Shown here: piece by piece, positions 39,201 to 48,100 of the stretch
Numbering within the stretch: the stretch's first letter is position 1
Layout: each line of letters begins with the position of its first letter
Assembly (NCBI GenBank): GCA_028285445.1
Contig: JANQPQ010000008.1
Coordinates: 1 to 64,000 of the forward strand
Source: Cyclobacteriaceae bacterium
GTDB lineage: Bacteria > Bacteroidota > Bacteroidia > Cytophagales > Cyclobacteriaceae
Direction of reading: 5' to 3'
Length of the DNA stretch: 64,000 nt
The notes under the pieces: model-generated
The model's database searches: none
Told to the model about the DNA's origin: nothing
The model's input: only the letters and a program-made list of their open reading frames with translations
Translations under genes and position numbers: made by a program

Positions 39201-42200
39201 ATTAATATTTTGGACTGCATCAATGGTAACTACGAAAATCTCTACGTCGCCATCTGCCAGGGCAGTACCATCAGGAGCTCCTGCTCCATCAATAGCAAAC
39301 TGGGTAAGTGTGGCTCCAAAAGTGGCTCCGGTAGCACCGTCATTTCCACCGGTAGCGGTAACGTTGATTGCCTGATTGCCTGCGACTGCGGCGTCAAGAG
39401 CTGCTTTGTTAGGGAATAGGGCCTCAACCTGACCCGTAGTGGCGCCATCTTTTCCTACTAGCACATAGTAATCAATAAAAGGAGTTTCCTCATCTGAAGC
39501 GTCCATCCAGGTAACCACGTCATTGGTGAAAACGGTAGACATCGGATTGTAAGCAAGTGAAGTCGCCGCATCAACTGACTTGTCAAAGTTTGCTGCAATA
39601 GTTTGCACATTTATGTTTCCAATCGCGTCGGTGGTAATTAGGAATATCTCGGCCGCACCTTCAGTAAGGGCGTCGGAATTAGCAGCTCCACCATCGATTG
39701 CAAATGTTAGTGCAGCCCCGAAAGTGAGCCCTGCCGTGCCTTGGTTACCAATTGCAGAAGCAACAGTAACTGCTTGGTTGGTTCCAACTAACGCCTGGAT
39801 TGCTGCCTTAGTAGGGTAGACTGTGGTTACATTGCCAGTAGTTGTACCGTCCTTACCAATTAACAAGAAATAATCTACGGTGTTGGATTCTTCGTCTAAT
39901 GCATCCGTCCAGGTTACATTATCAGTGGTAAAACTTGTTGTTTGATTGAAATTAATGGTTGTCGCAGGGTCCACAGATTTATCAAATGTGGCGGCTAAGG
40001 TTTGTACATCAATGTTGTTGTTGTCGTCTACCGACAATAAGAAAAGCTCAGCATCACCTTCGGCGAGGGCATCGGAGTTAGCAGCTCCGCCATCTATTGC
40101 AAAAGTTAGGGAGGCTCCAAAGGACAGCCCTGTACCACCATCACTGCCTCCTGTTGCGGTTACCTGCTGTGCCTGGTTGGTTCCTACTAGGGCATTTAAG
40201 GCTGCCTTAGTATCATAGACGGCCTTTACATTTGCCGTCGTTGTACCATCTTTACCAACTAAAATATAGTAGTCAAGACCGGATTCTTCAGGAGCCGCGT
40301 CAGTCCAGGTAATATTGTCATTGTCGAATGTACTTGGTGTTTGATTGAATGCCATAGCCATGGCACCAACAATGGTCTTGTCAAAGGTTGCCGCAATTGT
40401 TTGCACATTCATGTTTCCAACTGCATCGGTTGTGACCAGGAATATTTCGACATCTCCCTCTGCGAGAGCATCTGAATTAGCAGCGCCTCCATCAAGGGCG
40501 AATGTGAGAGATGCCCCGAATGTGAGACCAGTAGTTCCTTGACTGCCACCCGCGGATGCGACGGTTAGTGCTTGATTGGTACCAACAGCAGTCACTAATG
40601 ACGCTTTGGTAGGGTATACCGTAGTTACATTACCGGTGGTAGTGCCATCTTTGCCAATTAGTAAGAAGTAATCTACGGTGTTAGATTCTTCGTTTACTGC
40701 ATCAGTCCAGGTAACTCTATCATTGTCGAAAACATCAGACCTCGGATCATAGGCAATGCTGGTAGCAGGGTCAACTGATTTGTCGAAGGTGACCGCGATA
40801 GTTTGCACGTTTATATTACCGATTCCATCAGTGGTAACAAGGAATACTTCAGCATCGCCTTCAGCAAGAGCATCTGAGTTCGCTGAGCCACCGTCAAGGG
40901 CGAAGGTTAGAGAAGCTCCGAAAGCAAGCCCTGTAGTACCCTGGTTTCCTACCGCCGACGCCACTGTAACAGCTTGATTAGTACCCACTGCGGCGACTAA
41001 TGATGCCTTAGTAGGGTAAACTGTTGTGAGATTGCCTGTGGTTGTACCATCTTTTCCTACCAGCAAGAAGTAATCGACTGTATTAGACTCTTCGTCTAAT
41101 GCGTCAGTCCAGGTTACATTATCAGCGGCAAATGTTGTTTGTTGATTGAACATTATCGCTGTAGCCGGATCAACTGACTTATCAAATGTAACGGCTGCGG
41201 TTTGCACGTCAATGTTGCCTGCCTGATCGATTGTAACTACAAAAATCTCGGCAGCACCTTCTGCCAGCGCCGTACCATCCGCGAGACCGGCGGCATCAAT
41301 GGCAAAATTTAATAAGGAGGTACCAAAAGTTACTCCAGTAGCTCCTTCATCTCCGCCGGGTCCAGTGGCAGTCACGTTCATGGCTTCATTAGCGGCTACC
41401 GCAGCATCAAGTTTGGCTTTCGTGTCCAGCAGGGTTGCTACCTGTACTGTCGTGGCGCCATCTTTACCAACCAATACGTAGTAGTCTACAAAGTTTGGGC
41501 CCTCTTCATCGCCCGAGTCCGTCCATGTTACTTGATCACTCTGAAAATTGGTTGGGTTTTGTGTAAAGGTCACTCCAGTTACTCCAGTTACGGTGTTATC
41601 AGCGGTGAATTTCCATTCTGTATCTCCCGTAATTGCTGCATTGCCATTTGGCACACTGTTTCTGAACCCATCTGCTGGTACATTGACTTCGTAAACGGTA
41701 CCGGCAGTAAACGTATATCCACTAACATCAATTGTAGCCTGATTTCCACTGACCGAGACCACACCAGTAGAGATATCAAAGTTCATTGGATTTGTGCTGC
41801 CATCATCTTCCACTACCTCTATCATTCCCGTGTTTTTTGTAATAGGATTATCATCAAAAGTGAGGGTTAGCGTAGTTGCTCCTGGCATAATAAGCCCGCC
41901 ATTGGCAGGTTGCAGAGCTGTGACATTTGGAATGTCAACTCCGCGGACTCTAATATTATCAAAGCTAGTCTCTTCATCGCCACTTCCAGAATTGTTTGTA
42001 GTAGTAACCCTCAGGTTTAAAGTAGACCCGGTTGCAGGTAGCGATCCCACTCCAGAGATCGCAAATGTAAACTCCTGAAAGGTATTGTCCAGAGTTGGGG
42101 CTCCACCATTTGAGGATCCGTTTAGGTTAGTATCTTGTCTGAGATTATTACCATCTCCATAAAAAGCGCCTACAATTACAAAACCTCCGCCATCAATTTG

Positions 42201-42635
42201 GGCCTCAACACGTAGATAATCTCCAGCACCTTCATATTCGTTGTTGTCAGCGCAGGTTCCAAGTAATAGCCGAACATCAATAGTCGTGTATCCCGTGATA
42301 TCAATTGGGTCTAATAACATTATTCCAAGGGGATCATTAGGGTTGCTACCTATGTCCACTTTCCCAGTTACCCAATACCAATTACCACTTTCTCCACTCA
42401 TATCATTATCCAATTCGCTATCCCCGTCTTCAAATCGATTATAAAAGTCATCATTGTCTATGCTATATGGACTGGCGGTATATCTACTCCCTTCACCATC
42501 TGTCTCAAAATCTTCTTGATGGATGGTGGTTACGGTCTGAGCAAATGCTAATGAAAGCGTCAGAGTGGTAAATAAGAGCGATAGGAGCGTTCTCATAAGG
42601 CGTACAGGTCCCCTGCTTCTGTAGTGGATGGTCAT
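30243..42635 (-). CDS. Giant 4130-aa T9SS-exported multidomain adhesin
   Basis: The signal peptide is MRTLLSLLFTTLTLSLAFAQ, so the start may be the ATG at 42596; both starts fit. After a beta-sandwich (40-230) and an Ig-like unit come eight tandem repeats of 133-139 residues (356-1436; DYYVLVGKDGATT signature), further bacterial Ig-like units, an FN3 unit (about 2140), an SbsA-type Ig domain (about 2710), two PKD domains (about 3430 and 3515; WEWDFDD, IWDFGDG), a jelly-roll-like unit (about 3580), an Omp28/thioredoxin-like domain without cysteines (from 3781), and a C-terminal T9SS type A sorting domain (VYPNPTDEQAFVKF, about 4050-4130). It should be secreted and surface-anchored. Gene 3' end of a six-gene run. 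Confidence 0.9.
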   Translation of the reverse strand: MTIHYRSRGPVRLMRTLLSLLFTTLTLSLAFAQTVTTIHQEDFETDGEGSRYTASPYSIDNDDFYNRFEDGDSELDNDMSGESGNWYWVTGKVDIGSNPNDPLGIMLLDPIDITGYTTIDVRLLLGTCADNNEYEGAGDYLRVEAQIDGGGFVIVGAFYGDGNNLRQDTNLNGSSNGGAPTLDNTFQEFTFAISGVGSLPATGSTLNLRVTTTNNSGSGDEETSFDNIRVRGVDIPNVTALQPANGGLIMPGATTLTLTFDDNPITKNTGMIEVVEDDGSTNPMNFDISTGVVSVSGNQATIDVSGYTFTAGTVYEVNVPADGFRNSVPNGNAAITGDTEWKFTADNTVTGVTGVTFTQNPTNFQSDQVTWTDSGDEEGPNFVDYYVLVGKDGATTVQVATLLDTKAKLDAAVAANEAMNVTATGPGGDEGATGVTFGTSLLNFAIDAAGLADGTALAEGAAEIFVVTIDQAGNIDVQTAAVTFDKSVDPATAIMFNQQTTFAADNVTWTDALDEESNTVDYFLLVGKDGTTTGNLTTVYPTKASLVAAVGTNQAVTVASAVGNQGTTGLAFGASLTFALDGGSANSDALAEGDAEVFLVTTDGIGNINVQTIAVTFDKSVDPATSIAYDPRSDVFDNDRVTWTDAVNEESNTVDYFLLIGKDGTTTGNVTTVYPTKASLVTAVGTNQALTVASAGGSQGTTGLTFGASLTFALDGGAANSDALAEGDVEIFLVTTDAVGNMNVQTIAATFDKTIVGAMAMAFNQTPSTFDNDNITWTDAAPEESGLDYYILVGKDGTTTANVKAVYDTKAALNALVGTNQAQQVTATGGSDGGTGLSFGASLTFAIDGGAANSDALAEGDAELFLLSVDDNNNIDVQTLAATFDKSVDPATTINFNQTTSFTTDNVTWTDALDEESNTVDYFLLIGKDGTTTGNVTTVYPTKAAIQALVGTNQAVTVASAIGNQGTAGLTFGAALTFAIDGGAANSDALTEGAAEIFLITTDAIGNINVQTIAANFDKSVDAATSLAYNPMSTVFTNDVVTWMDASDEETPFIDYYVLVGKDGATTGQVEALFPNKAALDAAVAGNQAINVTATGGNDGATGATFGATLTQFAIDGAGAPDGTALADGDVEIFVVTIDAVQNINSATIAAVFDKSITGVTGVNYAPSPNNFQSDVVTWNDAFDEENPNFVDYYVLVGKDGATTGQVAALFPTKTDLNAAVSGNEAMNVTATIGNEGATGVTFGSSLTEFAIDGSGSADGTALTDGDAEVFVVTIDDNNNIDVQTIAVTFDKSVDPATSITYTQQPSVFTNDRITWTDAVDEELFNVNYWFLIGKDGTTAGNVLTVYPTVAAINALTGTNQALRVSSTVINEGTTGFLFGTLTFAIDGGSANADALADGDAELFLITSDLLGNLNVQTIGVTFDKTPPAVDQVGAVVSTGTANGSTINAGFFNGGNTGVDVTVPVDNGDNSILNGTITIQARTTAQLFFTTVLPVQNITTLAQSSWDVSITETELQNKINGGLPLTDGSVLQFRALVADAVGNSRTYSPSATTLTVDQTPPVANLPFSLFFNQFGTNREYITLPMSEDIDLSDGASVTFSNSGGVGINSDDGNNDEDVVAVRYRNSRTYDGTTTINRVIEIEGPNGVSSNWSFNAPATQVSYNLGGNIFDLAGNQLQTFAPTNVSSGDVTPPTYASGVIFNANGSNPEEITVTLTEEIDLTEGAATDGFVVGNLPSQAATVTYSGKGTTNTITFTSMADGAWSQADMTNAFIRYFQSGTSNVRDLAGNEIPNGAFEYILFSHVNMTSNNVNNPSSHAKIGDIVTLSLQLNLFRDLTALPTVTIDGVSASVSGDFLNGPITAQITTTGANNEGAMPFTIDAMTSGGLPITISTIVTGGNIIIFDETAPTLNPVSISSNNGANTAQARVGDVVTVAFTADETLFNVSGTIAGATASAFNVGGDNWELRRTMDGTESEGNIPFTINFDDLADNAGTQVTTVTDASAVNFDKTPPVINSITTQSATNPWSTSKGTSASSVVFRVTFDTPVTGVTNDDFSFDTSGGNVVASVNSITPNSSTEYDVTVDITSGTGPLELIYPDANSTIVDAANNPVGGDGIAPFPDGAFTTGEIYQIVFPEPDNQVTGFTQGAITASSIQLNWTEPATAAMETHPTHYLILIKGPSGSFLTPTDGTPVANDFTVGNDEGAVSVAAVGPSTGQTYTWTGLNSGTEYDFEIHAYTLSANNSSDNIDFKEDGIPTLNNIETTVGNSSTLALISSGDGALSAMTTELTGAVFPQLNAEINFTFRFDEDGTIFTDGVDNADTKISQIVISQTAGANIVADWTEAIAGAELRDSDGNMLQVAPGPNITATTITFPGITFTPGALGHIADNAIKDYTLRIWLNTALGGTLQDDIDQKNFIFTVNNAAFTFDNSGQTSSTLAALQAATTTNTSNRVDVTRTQLILNDVLASRNIGELQGINQALIDPPSVEARDPNGNLDLTVPTANITTTDGIGNLLTLPFNSGILDFSTFQYTAPGNGTIDLNAGNGATGTLDNVDVIHAVINQLTGGISGSPLQPSFVNKAILGFSINAISATAGEPELQTVVVNFNGNNITNVFENFRLYKSTDDTQFNIINDLPVAGLTITPGTNTVTFDGLTDVADGDNFFVVIDVSSFVDAGTPGIQPELQASNITMSSGSIANDILGLSYTFEDAIPPSVVSFTPADDSQFAPAIAPQFTVDFDEPVTVLGPALRVFRRDDDSFVAELELDPGVVLPNATLTFNMPALMPDLNSDTQYYIEIAAGDIAGAVGIADDSDNPFGGISGNSTWNFKTADTSPPNYLDLIAPGGDIPIEVLNITDVGFTIRVALDEQADFYYIVTETGGTPTVAQMKDPGTYPDTDASGTIDIQVDNNYNYAVVTGLANSTTYDVWVFAEDKGMVQGLVTDAGSVMTLGDLPNEVIIQAENVDLCVSTGNFQTLLPTITIQEGEDNMFQTGGTYNLALPNGFQFNESAASSVTFAAGGDITGISHTYLNSTTIQIDYTLSGTNDRDQIVIQGLEIEAFGIPGTSGDIIKLGGTATFDTPVPDGTAHGSLNTLTPDAVNFTTIPGQTSIGNKDVEKLALVVSETLLENGNAVFSGPGVVGDTLFTAAAGIGDHTILLTYTSTNTSNPGCVSTNTRDITIFDSDKSIFPDPNICTNAGTIITQNRDTFVPGVFYDLDSMWVTTTVDEDTGLPLVTRESADTYRFDPQDAANLGNFLIRFHAAYTRNSNLVKDTLRQDIIVNIPPNIDFTIDPSKANAQYCVDDDAISLTAIPSVVPVFSQSEGIFSLIDNTSNPILIGLTDNTDGTGSIDPAVVGAIPTIGPNLIPLGLDTITIRYDYEDFTTNCVLQLDKEIQINSLPVVNFTIQDQCAGDPTIFTDGSSANNPIASWEWDFDDDNDPLNSFQQSPTHTYEDPGSFNVNLKVTTDIGCESSLTQQVDVSGTPTPQFSLTGTSISDNFGFLDESTVAGNFPIDSLIWDFGDGTVVNLGAGSVQNTTNYAYANLGPYSVQLTAITDSLFCQTSITKSIYVLPAETPTAAVLYNEDFEGGNFDWIPLDNNLVVNGPGSSWTRTGTVTKNQLTIDPAINGTNIWATNASGSFLPSERSYLYSPHLDITQLVRPVISFNFNAEFFGETGEGVVLEYSVDDLNITDPAKDWNTLGGLQSGLQWYNGRDITAKPGDQDAGDFAWTGQFPGWPEAKHSLGDIDPLDRDKVVFRFALASLETNPTVDGFALDNVIVGNRTRVVLVEYFTNTNPTDDNNQRSNVQTETDFIDNTIFDDSDPNLILSEERVKLEYHTDFPSDDPFNLDNPADANARAQYYNLSDIPRVRVDGQVDEGVSNTDLFEDWGSTFINKRELDLAQFTIDDIRMPQNAPDEISVEVDITPVMDILDENTVVHVAVLEDNISIDDLGNESSLVQTGQTDFRYILKALLPNAAGTKIDRQLTAGEDIPPIQVSWKAANFYSLAEADQQIYIAVFIQNEETQEIYQARLIKYGQTLDVISGIEDDLRSEGIAVYPNPTDEQAFVKFRQSASGNTTIRVYDQFAKLIDEYQVPLGATEVTLPASRYPNGLMVVQILKDGEIVTNKKLVVVH
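38346..41570 (-). repeat. Eight tandem ~400-bp coding repeats inside the giant gene
   Basis: Each unit encodes 133-139 residues with VTWTDALDEE, VDYYVLVGKDG, a FPTK/YPTK helix, an NQAVTV strand, an ATGVTFG or GLTFGASLTFA strand and VQTIAVTFDKS. Units start at residues 356, 495, 628, 762, 895, 1028, 1164 and 1301. Units 1, 6 and 7 form one subtype (GATT...FVVTID); 2, 3 and 5 form another (GTTTGN...FLVTTD); 4 and 8 are in between. Confidence 0.85.
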
Positions 42636-42736
42636 TTCTTTTCCCGGTTTTAGTTTTATGGTAATTCTACCCGGTTTTTAATCGTTTTCTATAGTTGCCT
42701 AGCTATTTGCAGTTGATATTGTAATGCTTCAGTTAA

Positions 42737-43996
42737 TCAATTGATTTCTCCGAGGCTAGTTGTCTTAACAAGTGTCATTCGACTGGTACCAAAAGATGTG
42801 GAGGTGCCAAAAATGAAATAACTGCCGTCTGCAGCTTGTCGCACCACAGCTCCTTCTTCGCTTCCACCACCACCAATGGCCTGTGTCCATTCTATATTCC
42901 CTGATTCATCAGTCTTAATTAAAAAAAAGTCATTCTCTCCATTCCCTAGTACGTCTGTGCCAACCGTAACCGTCTGTCTTGTTCCAAGTAGTATAAGTCC
43001 TCCGTCTATTGTCGCAAAAAGCGAATTACCTACTGCCACACTATTGTCTACTATCTCATAGGTGCGTTCTGAGCCGTTGATTATGGTTCCATTCTCATCA
43101 ATTCTCACCAACACTATGCTTGTAGGTTGAACAGTCAGTGCGGGGTCATTTCCGCTAATGGTCCCGATTATTCCAAAACCGGTTTGGGTTGGCTGGATAT
43201 CAGCGGCACCATAGTTAAGATCATTGGGATCATCGCCGCGGGTTTGCACATTGGTTGGTTCCGAGTCAGGAACAGCAACATATGAGCGTAGGGATGTTTC
43301 AACAGTCTGCTCAGACACAGTAAAAACAGAACCACTCCAAACTATATTTCCAGAGCTGTTTAGGTGGATTGATTTGGAAGCGTCACTATTGCGCTGGTTC
43401 TCTCCATATTCCTGCCACCAGATAGGGGCTTGTGCCAGGTTAGTGATATCAATTTTAGTAATGATGATTTGGTCAAGATCCTGGTCGTCCTCAAAAGTTC
43501 CTAATACCAATAAGTTTCCGTCTGTATCGAAAGTGGTGGAGATACCATGAAAATCGGTTTGCGAGGGTAGGGGACCGTTTGGAAAGTTCTGTGAATTGAA
43601 CGACACCGAATCGGTATTGGCGCTCGCAATTTGGCCGGAAGAGTTTGTTTTGATAATAGCCATGGCTGTCACAGGGTCACCCCCTGTGTCGTTAATTCTA
43701 TCTCCTACTATTATGTAACCACCGTCATTTGCGATGACTTTTACAGCATTTCCTACAAAATCATCGTAGCGTTCAACCCATTCTATGTTGCCATTATTAT
43801 CAACTTTTGTAAGAATGGTTTGATTATCATCACCGGTAATAGTTCCAACCAAAATCAGCCCACTAGATGCTTGTTCCATAGCAACTCCATTTCCTTCATC
43901 AAAGAACTTTATAAAGGAGCTAGTTTCCCCAATTTCAACACCGCCGAGATCGCAGGCCAGTAGCAGGATTAATGGATAAATAAGAAATCTTCTCAT
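42737..43996 (-). CDS. Lipoprotein with beta-propeller-like repeats
   Basis: The 419-aa protein has a signal peptide with lipobox LLLACDL (Cys15), so a lipoprotein. Repeated motifs of the type GLILVGTITGDD, TKVDNNGNIEWV, GGYIIVGDRIND, GGLILLGTRQT and KTDESGNIEWTQ mark a propeller-like series. Similar secreted repeat proteins are common in Bacteroidota, with no known activity. It lies four bases after the beta-barrel gene and 101 bases before the giant adhesin, so it is probably a surface or periplasmic partner of them. Confidence 0.7.
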   Translation of the reverse strand: MRRFLIYPLILLLACDLGGVEIGETSSFIKFFDEGNGVAMEQASSGLILVGTITGDDNQTILTKVDNNGNIEWVERYDDFVGNAVKVIANDGGYIIVGDRINDTGGDPVTAMAIIKTNSSGQIASANTDSVSFNSQNFPNGPLPSQTDFHGISTTFDTDGNLLVLGTFEDDQDLDQIIITKIDITNLAQAPIWWQEYGENQRNSDASKSIHLNSSGNIVWSGSVFTVSEQTVETSLRSYVAVPDSEPTNVQTRGDDPNDLNYGAADIQPTQTGFGIIGTISGNDPALTVQPTSIVLVRIDENGTIINGSERTYEIVDNSVAVGNSLFATIDGGLILLGTRQTVTVGTDVLGNGENDFFLIKTDESGNIEWTQAIGGGGSEEGAVVRQAADGSYFIFGTSTSFGTSRMTLVKTTSLGEIN

Positions 43997-44000
43997 GGCC

Positions 44001-45146
44001 TTACCTGATTTTTGTATCTAGCTTTTTAGGTGAGTATATATGTAATACATAACCTAGAGAAAAGGTGACTAGGTTTTGCTTGAATTGATCGTTAGCATTT
44101 TGGAGTTCCCATACGGTAGGGTTGTTATAGAATGACCCCTCTTTTACCATGTCGGGGATACCATAGTGAAACCTTAACTGTGCCAGGGCAAATCCTTCTC
44201 CAACTTTTACCTTAGCACCAATTCCCGCAAATGCTGAATAATTAATTTGTTCCCGGTCTGGAGTGAGGTCAATGGTGGGCAATTGCGGGTTTTGCCTTTG
44301 GTCAATATTTAATATGGATTCATCCGGAGAAGTTTTGGCATCAAGCAAATATCCCACCGATGCGCCCAGTTGTATAAATGGTCTAATGCCAGGAGTAAGA
44401 TCATCCCCAAACTCCCCAAATGGGAAGAACTGGACACCAACTGGCAGTGTTAGCCATGTTTGCTCTTCCACAATCGTTAGTTCGGAGGTAATGTTACTGT
44501 TGCCGTCTCTGGGGAGTATAGATGTTTTGTCAAAACTTTGCAGGCTATATAGGAGTTCTGGGGTCAGGGTGAACTGATGATTCAGCTTGAATTCGAAGGC
44601 CATGCCAACTTGAGGAAACCCTGCTTTCAAGCCGTACTTTCCACGTTCATCACTATTCAGATTGAAGGTGCCGTTAGCTGCTGTGGGATTGACGAGTACA
44701 CCAGTTGCTCCTAATCTAAATCCAACACTGAATATTGGCTTCGTTCTGAAACTATTGTAAAGTAAAATGAACTCGGTAGGATCAATAGCGTCATTTACCT
44801 GAAACTCGTGCTCGTGCTTCAGTAGCTCCAACATCCTGGAGTCAGCATCTTCTGGTTCTTCCAGGTAGATGTGGGTTAGAATTAGTAAGCGTAGGGCTTC
44901 TGTTTTCTCCACATCGGTAAAACCACCAGCATTTTCGTTTCGTCCCAAACAATCTTCCAAAAAACCCGGAATTTCGTGGATCCTTCCCTCATCAAATGCC
45001 GTTCTAGCTTCATCCAGGGACTGGGTGCAGGCACCCCTAACGTCATCATCAGTGTCCTGCGCCATAACGCAAATGGTCGATCCGAAAGAAATCAGGATAA
45101 GTAGGATACTTATCCTGAGCAATTTTGGCGATATGTGTTCTGACAT
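44001..45146 (-). CDS. Outer-membrane beta-barrel protein (PorT-like) with helical N-terminal domain
   Basis: This 381-aa protein has a signal peptide (ILLILISFGSTICVMAQ), a helical N-terminal stretch (to about 150; DEARTAFDEGRIHEIPGFLEDC, TPR-like) and a C-terminal beta-barrel of amphipathic strands (FSVGFRLGATGVLV, FKLNHQFTLTPELLYSL, ending VTFSLGYVLHIY). The barrel resembles porin-like PorT-family proteins of Bacteroidota. It comes between the nSTAND1 gene (16 bases) and the lipoprotein (four bases), which suggests a membrane-spanning link. Confidence 0.7.
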   Translation of the reverse strand: MSEHISPKLLRISILLILISFGSTICVMAQDTDDDVRGACTQSLDEARTAFDEGRIHEIPGFLEDCLGRNENAGGFTDVEKTEALRLLILTHIYLEEPEDADSRMLELLKHEHEFQVNDAIDPTEFILLYNSFRTKPIFSVGFRLGATGVLVNPTAANGTFNLNSDERGKYGLKAGFPQVGMAFEFKLNHQFTLTPELLYSLQSFDKTSILPRDGNSNITSELTIVEEQTWLTLPVGVQFFPFGEFGDDLTPGIRPFIQLGASVGYLLDAKTSPDESILNIDQRQNPQLPTIDLTPDREQINYSAFAGIGAKVKVGEGFALAQLRFHYGIPDMVKEGSFYNNPTVWELQNANDQFKQNLVTFSLGYVLHIYSPKKLDTKIR

Positions 45147-45162
45147 CTTTTTCTAATAAATT

Positions 45163-48100
45163 TTATCTACCACCCTTGAGTTCCAAAGGCGTCCTGCCAA
45201 CTGTGGCATTCTCTCCGGCAGTAAATTGCGAGCATGTCTTTTCGTATTTGAGATCTTCACCTACGTAAATTTCCCATTCCTCTATGGACATATTTCGGTT
45301 AATATGATTACAAATTCGATTAGACATTTGTCCAATTCTGGTCGGCCACACCTTCACAATCTCGTCTTGAGTTCCAGCCAACAATTGGTTATCATCCGGG
45401 CTGAAAGCAATGCCGTGCACCCAATCATCATGATCTTCAAGTTGAGCTGGCGGCTTATTCAAATCTTTAAAGTTCCACAGTCTCACGGTTCTGTCAAGGC
45501 TGGCTGTTGCCATGAACTGGCCATCGCTGCTAAACTTTATGTCATTAACCCTGGCTCTGTGATCTGCCATTGTCCTGTAAGCTACTTTTGTCACCTGCAG
45601 GGTAGTAAGTTTCCACATGTAAACCCATCCTCTCTCGTCACCAGCAGCTAGTTCCTGGCTAGCTGGGTCAAATTCAACACTCCAGATTGGCCTGGGATTA
45701 TCTGGATCACCAACTAGCTCCATTTGTTCTGAGCTCTTGGAGAGGTCCCATAATATTACCTTGCCTTTGTTGTCGGCTGCTGCCACCCATCTGCCATCTT
45801 TACTAGCGGCAATATTGTTAATTCGATCTGATACCTCTGCAAAAACGGTGGTGGTTCCGCCTTGCCATTTCTTGATGGAGAGGCCGAGGTTATCCAAAAT
45901 GTACACCGAGTTATTGGCCCCGTATACCACTTCTTCCACCTCATTTTCAATTCCCGATACTTCTTGCGGTTCGCTTCTGCTCCCTACTTGATAAAGCACC
46001 ATCAAAGGGCCGCCACCGGCGGTCTTGTACTTTCCTCCAACCGCAAGTTGTTGTCCATCAGGGCTAACAGCCATGCTGTTAATGAGGTAGTCAGGGTTGT
46101 TAGCCAGGGTATCCGCTACCCTTCGACCATCCTTCACGTCCCACTGCAAAATTTTTCCTAATGTTCCACCAGAAAATATGTGATCTCCTTGTACGGAGGA
46201 TGCCAAGGCATGCACCTGCGCTCCGTCATGGCCAGAGAAGTCATTAGATAAGGGGTCATCAAATTCCTTCAGAGCCTCGTAAAGCCCTCCATAAACGTCG
46301 GCACTGTGTTCGTAGCCCTGGTATTGGGTATTGAATACATATGCTTGCTGCGCAAGCAACCCTTTCAAATTGTTGTCTGGTAGAGTCTTAGTGGCTTTGA
46401 TTCCCATTGCCTTGGCCTGAGCAATGTATCGAAGTTGTTCAGCACGATCTCTTTCTTGCTGAGCAATTCGTTGCTGTTCAATGGCCTTTTGTTCATTCTC
46501 CTGGGCCAAGGTCCTCTGCTCTTCCGCAATTTTCTGCTGTTCAATCGCACGTTGTTCATTTGTTTGAGCAAGTGCCTTCTGTTGTTCAGCCAGCAATCGT
46601 TGTTCTTCTGCAATTTGTTGCTGCTCGATGGCTCTTTGTTCATTTTGCTGAGCTAATGTTCTTTGCTCCTCTGCAATTTTCTGTTGCTCAATGGCCCGTT
46701 GCTCGTTTTGTTGAGCTAGTGTTCTTTGTTCTTCAGCAATTTTTGTTTGCGCTTGGGCTTCATCCCTCTGCTTATCAGCCTCAACCTTTTGAGCAAATGC
46801 AAAAAGCAGGAATAGGAGGGAGATAACGGTAGCACCACCCATAATCAGGGCAGTTATCCTTGCTCTCTTTAAGGCACGTTTGGCCTGAAGTTCCTTTATT
46901 CTTTGCTCTGTTTCAAATTCCTTCTTTGAGTACTCCAGGAATACCATGGTACGTTCGAAAGCAGGATGGTAGCGCTGACCCCAAACCAATGTAGGCTTGT
47001 GTTTTTGCTGCCAATTCAGAGCCAGTTGCAAGTCTGGCGGTCTCCAGAGTCCTGCCTTACCTACTTGATACATGGCTGCTGCTTCAGACAATCTCAGATA
47101 CATTTGAACAGCCTCCGCTTCGTCGTCCACCCAGTTCTTAAGGCGGACCCAAATCCTCATCAGGCTCTCATGCGAGATATCTATAACTGATCGTTCTTCT
47201 AATTCTACTCCGGGAGGGGGTACCAGCAAAGACCGACCCGGCTCTCTGAATTTCTCCACAATCTCAACTACTTCCTCAACCGAGACATCTGCAATGGCGG
47301 CAATTTCTCCCGCTCTTGTTGGCCTCCGGATACCAAAGTTCTCTCCACGTTTTTCTGTTATGGCCTTGAAGAGCGTTTCACAAATATCTTTTTGTTCATC
47401 AGAGAGTTCATCAAATGCTTCATTGGCGTGCCGCGATAGGGCTTCTGCCATTCTACCAATCGCATCGTAATGCTTAATATCCATGGGCTCATCGCGGTCT
47501 CGATGGCGCGACCAGTAGTCCCATGTACGCATTAATGAGTGCTGTAGAATTGGCAGCTGGTCTGGGTTATCACCGAGGTCATTAAGTACCTGCTGAATTA
47601 GTCGCGGTGCGATTTCGCCGCCACCTACCTGGCAAGGGCCTGTAATCGCCCTTCTTTTTTGCTCTCTTGTGAGTTGTGGAATAAGGTAGTGACTATCGTT
47701 AATTTTTTTCGTTAGATCAGGAAACTGCGCACATTCTCCGATGAAGTCTGAGCGCATAGTAATGGCGACGTAAATAGGTACCTCGGAATAGCTAACCGCT
47801 TCCATTAGAAGTGTTACGAAGGCTAGCGTTTCATTAAGGGAGTCGTCATTGTCTCGGCTATCCTTAAATCTGAAAAGTTCTTCAAACTGGTCAACAAGAA
47901 TTAGATAATTGTTGTTTGAAGCTCTTTTTGTTTGCAATACTGCTTCAACCAGACCCAATGAGCTACTTCTTAAGAGGGTGGTTGTAATTGTTCGCTTAAT
48001 TTTCTGTTCCTCAGGATCAGAAGCATTGTAATTTGGATCTTTCTCCAGAACCGCGTGTGCCAAATTTTCAATTGGTGCACTACCGGGTCTCGTCACTACA

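Noticed and set aside
38346..41570. Evenly spaced repeats considered as a CRISPR array
   Set aside because: The units are about 400 bases, coding and imperfect; no short repeat-spacer pattern exists here or elsewhere in the window.
46407..46826. 139-codon plus-strand ORF opposite the coiled coil
   Set aside because: The 63-bp repeats keep the antisense frame open; it is an artefact of repeat structure.
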